Source: Epiperipatus broadwayi (Eukaryota > Onychophora > Udeonychophora > Euonychophora > Peripatidae). Taken from it: a stretch of 64,000 nt of DNA. Location: contig JAQFVV010006653.1 in the NCBI GenBank assembly GCA_028023455.1, positions 60,001 to 124,000 of the forward strand, given 5' to 3'. Of this stretch, positions 56,327 through 64,000 are shown piece by piece (position 1 is the stretch's first letter; the number at the start of each line of letters is the position of its first letter). Made by a program: the position numbers and the translations under genes. Below the pieces are notes generated by a model, which saw only the letters and a list, made by a program, of their open reading frames with translations, searched no databases and had not been told where the DNA came from.

Positions 56327-57230
56327 ATAGGGTGATGAAAATCAGGATAGCAATACTGCAATTCGTATTTTATACGTTGACCAAATTATTTAGCAGAAAT
56401 TTTAAAAAAATCAGCATAGTTATCCGACAGTGTTGCGGAAGTGAATTAACGCTGATACGTCAAAACTGAAATTTATTGCAAAGTAGAGATTAATTAAAAG
56501 AGTAATTAAAAAAGATTTTCTAACCAAGTACAGAAATTGAATCAACTTTTTATTTAAAAAATATGATTAAAAAAAAATACTTTAAAAAAAATGCATATAT
56601 ATTTATCTAATTTTTAAAAAAAAAAAGATTTTAAAGCATTTGTTATTGTAAAAATTTACTGTTAACAAAGCTAATAATAACAAAAATACTTAGTTCTAAT
56701 GCACAGTGACGTTAAAGAAAATATTTTATTTTTATTGTATACACGTACACACACACAAATATCTTTTATATATTTTAATCATTTTATGTTTTTAAAGTCA
56801 AAAACCTTTTGAGATTTTTTTTTATTGAAATTTTAGCCGCAAATACTTTTTCTATTGATTTATTCCAGGTCATTGTATCATGTCTAGATTTGTTTTATTG
56901 TTTTAAATAAATACTTCCCAGAATTGTCATATAAATGGGAAAAAACATTTACATTTTCATCAGATGAAATATAGTTCACATGTAGACTTTTTTGCTGGAT
57001 AAAAAAGTTTAAATCTACTAAATAGTACAATTTTACTTTTATTTATTGCTAATAATTTTATTTAGTTTGTTGAGGTTTATTTATTACTTTAAAATATTCC
57101 AAGTCTAATATATGTGCGCATTTACCTTAGATTTGGGCAAATGGGATCCATATCTCAAATCCCTGTGACTCAAGATCCCCTTACTGCCTCTCCTATGGTT
57201 CCAAGTAGTCTTGCAGATATATTCTTGCAA
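56327..57230. other. No gene seen
   Basis: A+T-rich. The ORF at 57114-57332 runs into the SINE and is not a gene. Confidence 0.5.
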
Positions 57231-57250
57231 TCTAATCTTACAAAATTATT
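57231..57250. repeat. SINE A target-site duplication (left)
   Basis: A 20-bp sequence identical to 57361-57380, which follows the A-rich tail. Confidence 0.93.
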
Positions 57251-57360
57251 GTCAAGCATTGGTGGTCGAGAGGTTAGCGACAGCTGCTTTACAAGCAGTT
57301 GTCCCGGGTTAGCGGGTTCGCTTCCCAGCTGATGTTATGACACATGAGAAGAAAAAAAAA
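57251..57360 (+). repeat. SINE family A, tRNA-like, copy 2, with perfect 20-bp target duplication
   Basis: The head starts 'gtcaagcattggtgg' like the other copies, but the anticodon arm reads 'ctgctttacaagcag' (TAC in the anticodon position) and the T arm carries extra bases ('gggttagcgggttcgct'). The tail 'tatgacacatgag' plus A-rich 3' end matches copies 1 and 3. The flanking identical 20-mers prove retroposition by LINE-type machinery. Not a functional tRNA. Confidence 0.9.
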
Positions 57361-57380
57361 TCTAATCTTACAAAATTATT
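57361..57380. repeat. SINE A target-site duplication (right)
   Basis: Identical to 57231-57250. Confidence 0.93.
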
Positions 57381-57456
57381 TGCATAAACATTTTATAATT
57401 TAGTAAACCTATAAATAAATAAAAAATAAAATTAACTTATATATATATATACTCAT

Positions 57457-57473
57457 ACATGTATGAATACTGT
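57457..57473. repeat. SINE B dimer target-site duplication (left)
   Basis: ACATGTATGAATACTGT, identical to 58260-58276. Its last four bases (CTGT) also match the SINE sequence at the junction. Confidence 0.85.
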
Positions 57474-58259
57474 ATTTTTATATTGGACTATTTCCATCAT
57501 CTAATATGTATGTTGAATGTCTTTAGAAAAGTTTAATTTTTAGTTAAATATTCCAAATGCATTCAACTGTTAGTAATATCACAGCAAACAGGTTAGTATA
57601 TGCACCAACTGTTAGTAATATCACAGCAAACAAATGTTAATAATATCACAGCAAACAGGTTAGTATATGCACTAACTGTTAGTAATATCACAGCAAACAG
57701 GTTAGTATACGCACAACGTTTCGAGAGGTATTTTTCTCCCCTCTTCTTCAGGTGTTGCTGGCCTGACTAGTGACAGTACTAGCATGGGATTCGAACCTGG
57801 GTCCTTAGATTCTTGATTATTGAAATTTAAGGTAACGCTCTAACCAACTGAGCAGAGCATTACCTTAAATTTCAATAATCAAGAATCTAAGGACCCAGGT
57901 TCGAATCCCATGCTAGTACTGTCACTGGTCAAGCCAGCAACACCTGAAGAAGAGGGGAGAAAAATACCTCTCGAAACGTTGTGCGTATACTAACCTGTTT
58001 GCTGTGATATTACTAACAGTTAGTGCATATACTAACCTGTTTGCTGTGATATTATTAACATTTGTTTGCTGTGATATTACTAACAGTTGGTGCATATACT
58101 AACCTGTTTGCTGTGATATTACTAACTGTTGAATGCATTTGAAATATTTAACTAAAAATTAAACTTTTCTAAAGACATTCAAAACACATATTAGATGATG
58201 GAAATAGTCCAATATAAAAATACAGCTAGAACACCATCATCACAAATCTTCAGAAAAAC
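57474..58259. mobile_element. SINE family B, head-to-head inverted dimer inserted as one unit
   Basis: The left arm (57470-57841) is a minus-strand SINE lacking its last about 35 bp. The right arm (57854-58259) is a plus-strand SINE with its complete 3' end ('cttcagaaaaa'). They meet at GCTCT (57837-57841), a 12-nt loop and AGAGC (57854-57858). Each has a tRNA-derived head with B box 'aggttcgaatccc'; only the left arm plus loop gives a complete A box ('gctcagttggttagagc' on the minus strand). Behind the head come a CTGAAGA...CGAAAC hairpin and an approximately 42-bp unit repeated about three times. A 17-bp duplication flanks the pair, so both copies arrived in one event. Confidence 0.87.
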
Positions 58260-58276
58260 ACATGTATGAATACTGT
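58260..58276. repeat. SINE B dimer target-site duplication (right)
   Basis: Identical to 57457-57473, directly after the A-rich end of the right arm. Confidence 0.85.
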
Positions 58277-58601
58277 TTTTAATGGGTTCTTATAGCATCA
58301 ACCTTTTTGCAGTTCATGGGAGCAATAGCTTCTGAGCCATTTGCCAATCAAGATCATGGCATGCGAAATGCAGCCAAACCTTCAGTCTATAATATAATAA
58401 TAAGTGAATATAAACATGGAAGAACCGAAAAACTATAAAATGGATGTGTTTTAACACATTGTCGTCTTATTTATTGATTATGCTTTATTTATATTAATAA
58501 CAACTATAAGTTTTAATCAGTTGTTTAATTTCTAATCATCTTAATAATAATTATATAGGTTTCAAGTTGAAAAAATTGATTACCATTAATACAAAATCTA
58601 A
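58277..58601. other. No gene seen
   Basis: A short unremarkable spacer. Confidence 0.5.
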
Positions 58602-58675
58602 ACCACTAAACATCACATGATCACCATTCTTTATGCTTATGCTACTGTATGGAGAGTTTTGTCTCTGTGTAAAAC
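58602..58675. repeat. Family C repeat reduced to its two ends
   Basis: The left terminus ('aaaccactaaacatcacatg') is joined directly to the opposite-strand end ('gctactgtatggagagtttt'), with body and ribozyme missing. Confidence 0.65.
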
Positions 58676-59286
58676 AAAATCTAATTGAGCATTCTTAAAA
58701 AAACAGCAGTCTTTTTTTATTAGACCAGTCTTTTATATGATTAATATAATTTTAATATGATATGTAACATTATGTGTATATATTTAAATGATATTATTAT
58801 TAAAATAAAGAAATTATAAAAAAGAAATTGCATTACATCCAACATTAGAAAGAAACTATAAAATGTATTCTAACATATAATTGAATAGTACATCAAGTAG
58901 TAGCTATTTTTCATAATATATTTTCAGTATGAAAATTTATAATTGTATCTCAAATAAGACAAAATTAATAAGTAAAAGAAGGTAAACATATTACAAATGA
59001 AAATAACACAGTGTAACAGGATTTTTATTGTGTCAAGAACTGGCATTCAGTTCCATGTGATCACAGGTTGTATAACAGATGTGTAGATGTACCATTATTG
59101 CTAGTATCATAAATTAAAATAGTAATCAGTTTGAGAAGTATAATATCGAAGGGCAGCATGCATATTTTTAAGGGCAAAAGTCTTCTCACTAAGGATATTC
59201 ATAGAAAATTACTCCTATTATATAGTAAAAAAGTGTTTAAAAAATTAAACAAAGTCACCATTCTTATTACTTTTACAATACTTATT
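58676..59286. other. No gene seen
   Basis: A+T-rich. Nothing assigned. Confidence 0.5.
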
Positions 59287-59514
59287 TTAAATATGAATTT
59301 TTTCTACAGTACAGGCTTTTCATACCTGCACTTCTACATGTAATTTATAGGGGGTTTGAATTCAGACTTTCACATGACCCTCAACCATCCAGACTATCTC
59401 ATACCACTGATACACTTCATCACACACATGTTGAAAAGATAAATAATTACCAATATACATATTTTGTGCTAAACCAGCACTCATCAGTTGGTCCAGATTA
59501 TCATCTCCACATAT
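59287..59514 (-). repeat. Hammerhead-bearing repeat, family D, copy 9
   Basis: Minus-strand 3' body plus ribozyme region, truncated just upstream of stem I. Confidence 0.7.
59440..59509 (-). ncRNA. Hammerhead-like motif, family D copy 9
   Basis: Minus strand: CCAA, CTGATGA, stem II GTGCT/AGCAC (now G-C where other copies have G-U) and TTGG are kept. The first base of GAAA reads A, so it is probably inactive. Confidence 0.6.
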
Positions 59515-60876
59515 TTAAAATGAATCAATCTGGCAGTTTTGATTGACCAGCAATCTTCTTTAGAATTAACTAATACCAATATCCACTCCTCCTTAAGTTT
59601 AATAAAATAAGCATTGTAAAAGTAATAAGAAAGGTAGTTTTGTTTAATTTTTTATAATTTTATTAATTTATAAAGAATGATAAGTTAGTAATATTTTTCA
59701 TAACAAATATTTACTGCATCAAATCCTTTTAATCTGAGTGTATAATGAAAGGATTGTCAAAAGTTATATAAGAAGTTAAGACACAAGATACAAAGCAAAT
59801 ATGTTTTTAGTTTTGAGATACTGATAAAGAAATAGAACATTGAAGATAATATGAAATAATTTGCTTTTTAAGCTGCATATCATATTTTAGACATTATAAT
59901 CATATGCATCTATTTACTGACTTTACTTTTGATGAGTTTCAGTTCAAAAGGAAAAAAAATAGAACCAAAATGTCTACTTATATTACAAATAGCTAATGAT
60001 AAAAATAGTGGTAAAGGATTCTTCCAAAGCATAAGCTTGTGGTTAAGACCTGTATAGGTCCCTACCTTTGCATTTTCACGCACACACTCTTGAGGTTTAT
60101 AGCCTTAGTAAATATTATTAAGAAGATAGATGTATAAACCATCTCTGAGAGCAACTAAATATCTGTATATTATAGAGTATTTCCAACTTTTAATCATCTA
60201 TGAAAAAGCAAATTTTATGAGGATATTCAAATACTGACTTTGGCAATAATCCTTATGTTCAAGCGTTAATTTTTTTAGTTTAAATTAAAATAAAAAATTA
60301 TAATTAACATGAATTAGAGATTATATTAATATATTCAAAATGAAGTTAATAAGAATATTGCTCAAGCTATTATTTATTTTATAACTTCCATATTGATGAT
60401 GTTTATGGAAATGTAAGACAGTGAATGTCTTTTGAATATTAAAAAATGGAAAGATTTAAATTGCTTCAGTAGAATCTTATATAGCATTTTATCATTCAAC
60501 TAGACATCTGATTGTTTATTAATATTGCATTTATATTAAAAATATTTTTTTTATAAATACTTGTGTTTGCAATAGATAATTTATCAAGAATTTTATGTAT
60601 CAATGTGATCAGATGTATGTCAATTGAGTTACATTTTAAGTGTGGGTATACATGCTTACTACAAATAAATGAAAATATTACTAATTCATAAAGTTTTATA
60701 TATCTCCTCTTCTGCACACTGAACTTTTACTATAGGGAAACTCAAACAACTTAAATAACATTTTTACCATTGTAAAAAAAAAAAATGTTATTGGCCTCTT
60801 TTATGCACAATATTATCACCTTTTGATATAATTCATTAAAATAGATTTACTCAAAATATGAAAGTATCATTAGATC
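59515..60876. other. No gene seen
   Basis: A+T-rich. It holds a decayed CTGAAGA-type hairpin motif on the minus strand (59536-59563) and a possible diverged relative of the 43009-43141 foldback (about 60028-60110, 'taagacctgtataggtccct'). Confidence 0.45.
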
Positions 60877-61418
60877 AGCATCATCATCAACCATTATCAA
60901 TCCACTGCAGGATGAAGGTCTCTCCAAGTTCAATCCATCTTCTCTGATCTTTAGATTCTCTTCTCCACATCACCCCTGGGCACACTTTCTTATCTCATCC
61001 ATCCATCTCACATGTGATCTCCTTCTGAGTCTTTTACAATCTATTGGAATCCAGTTTAAGATTTCAATTGTCCAACTATTGTCATCTCTTCTAGCAATAT
61101 GTCCATCCCAACTCCACTTCAATCTTTTAATTTTTTCAATGAGGTCAGTAACTCCTGTTTGTTCGTTTACCCATACATTGCGTTTTCGATTTCTTGTTAC
61201 TCCCAACATGCATCTCTTCATACTTCTTTGAGTTGTCTGAAGTCTCTGTATTGCTCTACTATTAAGTGTCCAAGTCTCAGATCTATAAGTAAGAACTAGT
61301 AAAACACGTTTGTTAAAACCCTTTTTTTTTTTCAAACACATAGGGATATTTCCTTTTAGTATCAAGTTGTTTCTACCAAAAGCACTCCAACCAAGTTTAA
61401 TTCTATGATTAATTTCAT
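60877..61418 (-). mobile_element. LINE family A, 5'-truncated copy
   Basis: Covers the last about 540 bp of the element, from EINHRIKLGWSAFGRNN to the TGATG tail. The 156-codon minus ORF (60970-61440) includes RSETWTLNSRAIQRLQT and HVRWMDEIRK. The K-rich insertion KKKKG marks a poly-A slip. No RT catalytic domain. Confidence 0.9.
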
Positions 61419-62037
61419 ATGATACATTATACTGATGCAAATTTAATTAAAAGTGTTGAATTTATTTGAATTTTATTTTTATCAATAAGCATGCAATATT
61501 CACTCATTGTGTTTCAAAGCCATTTAGTCTATGCATACTTGGTAATGAAGAAAAAAAGAACACCAAATACTTGGCTTCTTAGAGCGGCAAAAAAATTCAC
61601 TATCACACTGTATGGACAAGTGTGAGTGGTAATCAAGTTAATTGTACAATTATAAATTATTTTTGGCAAAAATTAATTCAATGATTATAATAAGGAATTA
61701 ATTTTTTGGCAAAATTTATCTCATTGTTATATTATTTCATGGCATTCATTATCTGCTCCTGATGAATCTTAGGCTTTGGTACTTTCATTTACTCTCATAT
61801 TACTACCATTGTTTCTAGTATTTAAATGATATATTAAACATCTTATTTCTGTAAAATGTCTAATACTTTTACAAAGCAATGATATATATTTCATTTAAAT
61901 CCAAATCATTTTTGTTCTTTATTTAAAAAAAGTTTAATTTCATTTTTTCATGAAAAAATATTTATCCAGACCTATGCCAGTAGATTCATTCAATCCTAAA
62001 TGCTCTATTCTGATATCTCTAGATGTAAGATACTATT
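61419..62037. other. No gene seen
   Basis: A+T-rich spacer between two minus-strand LINE A copies. Confidence 0.5.
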
Positions 62038-63907
62038 TTCATCATCATCAACCATTATCACTCCATTTTAGGATGAAGGTCTCTCCAAATTTAATCCATC
62101 TTCTTGCTTTTTTTCTCCACCCTATCCCTGTGCACTTTCTTACTTTCATCCATCCATCTCACATGTGGTCACTTTCTGGGTTTTTTGCAATCTCTTGCAA
62201 TCAAGTTTGAAATTTTAAATGTCCATCTATTATCATCTCTTCTAGCAATATGTCCAACCAACTGCACTTCAGTCTTTTAATTTTTTCAATGATGTGGGTA
62301 ATATTTGTTTGTTCTCCTAGCCATGTATTGCATTTTCAATCTCTTGTTACTCTTAATATGCATCACTCTTCTTTGAGTTGTATGAAGTCTCTGTATTGTT
62401 CTTCTATTAAATGCCAAAATCTCTGATCCATAAGTATGAAATGGTAAAACACATTTATTAAAAATATTCTGTTTCAAACACATAGGCATATTTCCTTTTA
62501 ATATTAAATTATTTTTACCAAAAGCATTCCAACCAAGTTTAATTCTATGATTAATTTCATTCATTATGTTGCTATCTGTATTAATAATCTGACCAAGGTA
62601 TTTATGATTGTTAACTTCTTCTAACTCATGATAATCAATCTTTATTTTCATCTTTTGAGAAAATTCATTGAACATTACTTTTGTGTTTTTAACATTTATC
62701 TTTAGTCCTACTTTTTTATTTTTATCTGATAACTCTTGCAACATTTTCTGAAGCTTTGAAACATTATTTACAAAAACAACTACATTATCTGCAAAAACTA
62801 AATGACTTACATAATCTCCACTTACTTTTACTTCTTTAGCTTCCCATTTTAATCTACAAAATATTTCTTCCAGCACTGCTGTAAAAAGTTTTGGAGATAT
62901 GGTCACCCTGACTTACATCCTTATCAATGTTAATATTCCTAATATCATTATGTAATCTAAATGTTGGTGTTGAACTTTTATAAATATTCTTCAGAATATG
63001 ACAATATCCTGGGTCTATACCTTGATGATCCAATGCTTTAATCACTGAAGAAATCCTTTTAGAAGCAAATGCCTTCTCATATTCATTGGTCCTTTCTATT
63101 ATGTCTCTCAATACTTGGATGTGATTTACTAAACCAAAACCACTTTTAAATCCAGCTAATTTTTTTGGTTGGTTGAAATCCAATGTTCTTTGTAAATGAG
63201 TTGTAATTATCTTGATAAACAAATTGTATAAAACCAATAAAAGACTGATAGGTCTGTAATTTCTAATATTTTGTTTATCACATTTTTTAAATATTAATAT
63301 TAATACTGCATTATTCCAATCATCTGGTACATCTTTATTATTTAGATATTTGGTGTATAACTTTGACAAAAAATATTTTATTTCTTCAACTTTTTTTAAT
63401 ATATTGATTATAATTCCATCATTACTTGGAGCTTTTCTCTTTTTCATAAATTTAATTGGATGTCTCACTTCTTCATTTAAAATCCTGGATAATTCAGAAG
63501 ATATAATAGATATAGGAGTTACTTGTTTTTTATTACTATATAATTCCTGATAGAACTCTTCTAGCCATTTCATGATGCCATCTCTCTACATTAGTAATAG
63601 TTCCTTTTTTTTTTTTCAGATATGTTTCCTACCAATACCAAAATGTTGTTCTTACACTCTTGAGACTTTTATTCTCTTCTACAGTTTTCCTTACTAGTTC
63701 TCAATTACACTTCTTATATCATTATCAACTCTTTTTTGCACCATTTACAAAATTCTTCATATTTAATCCTTCTTAATGAATTATTTTCAGTATTGGTAGA
63801 AATTTTATCAGTCAATTGCTGTTTTTTTCTACCAGCTATCTTTGTTGCAGTTTTTAAAAGTGTATCAGTTATTTTCCTATTAATTTCATTCAAATCTGAA
63901 TCATGCT
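62038..63907 (-). mobile_element. LINE family A, partial copy ending at a SINE
   Basis: Minus strand. The 3' end is near 62038 and homology runs up to 63907, equivalent to about 23030 in the full copy. There SINE copy 3 begins, so the LINE is either interrupted by the SINE or abuts it. Confidence 0.88.
62286..63573 (-). pseudogene. LINE A reverse transcriptase pseudogene
   Basis: Two overlapping frames: 63573-62854 (239 codons, with RNYRPISLLLVLYNLF and YEKAF but the first catalytic region shortened) and 62906-62286 (206 codons, with HLVFADNVVVF, where the second Asp of FADD is Asn). A frameshift near 62880-62910 joins them. Catalytically dead. The linker at 63574-63907 is in other frames. 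Confidence 0.86.
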
Positions 63908-64000
63908 GTCAAGCGTTGATGGCCTAGTGATTAGCATAGCTACCTTCCAAGGAGCTGGCCCAGGTTCACTTCCCAGTCAATGCATTTGACATATGAAAAA
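63908..64000 (+). repeat. SINE family A, tRNA-Gly(TCC)-like, copy 3 (runs off the window)
   Basis: Starts 'gtcaagcgttgatggccta'; anticodon arm 'ctaccttccaagga' (TCC position); B box 'ggttcacttccc'; tail 'tttgacatatgaaaaa'. It is inserted at the edge of LINE A. The far target duplication lies outside the window. Confidence 0.82.

Noticed and set aside
57114-57332. 72-codon ORF
   Set aside because: Spans unique DNA, a target duplication and half a SINE; not a gene.
57800-57930. tRNA gene (possibly with an intron) in the palindrome
   Set aside because: Pol III boxes are present, but the anticodon arm is not canonical and the sequence is the head of a SINE present in two arms and elsewhere.

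Overview
The window is strongly A+T-rich eukaryotic DNA. I see no rRNA gene, no operon, no confident host exon and no functional tRNA gene. What can be recognised is almost entirely transposable-element sequence: non-LTR retrotransposons (LINEs), a non-autonomous LTR retrotransposon, tRNA-derived SINEs, a hAT-type MITE, and many copies of short repeats that carry hammerhead-ribozyme-like cores. This fits intergenic or intronic DNA of an A+T-rich invertebrate animal. I cannot name the species from the sequence.

Layout. 1-7.8 kb: low-complexity A+T-rich DNA with one hammerhead repeat (family D, 779-1121) and a 106-bp tandem duplication. 7.85-11.1 kb: a nearly full-length but broken RTE/BovB-like LINE (family A) on the minus strand. 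11.6-21.6 kb: a minus-strand LTR element with 2.2-kb LTRs, TG...CA ends, a 4-bp target duplication (CTAT), a gag-like ORF and no pol. Its right LTR is split by a plus-strand LINE of a second family (B). 21.7-25.0 kb: the best LINE A copy, full length, with a 10-bp target-site duplication and one frameshift. 25-31.3 kb and 41-48 kb: hammerhead repeats of families D and E, several in direct tandem or inverted pairs. 31.6-35.1 kb: a Gly-tRNA SINE, then a truncated LINE B nested in a family C hammerhead repeat. 37-40 kb and 45.4-46.3 kb: family C repeats, two of them long palindromes. 49-55 kb: a LINE A fragment and an ancient LINE A copy split by a family C repeat. 55.9-58.3 kb: a hAT MITE, a Gly-tRNA-like SINE with a perfect 20-bp target duplication, and a head-to-head SINE dimer with a 17-bp target duplication. 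60.9-64.0 kb: two more minus-strand LINE A copies; the last ends where a third SINE begins.

Main biological point. Three repeat families (C, D, E) each carry a recurrent CUGANGA / stem II / GAAA / short stem III / cleavage-site arrangement. The flanks pair as a hammerhead stem I, and several copies lie in direct tandem about 420-490 bp apart. That is the architecture of retrozymes and of the terminal repeats of Penelope-like elements, whose tandem transcripts self-cleave. No Penelope-type protein is present, so these copies would depend on enzymes supplied elsewhere. LINE A or B products are plausible drivers for the SINEs; this is inference.
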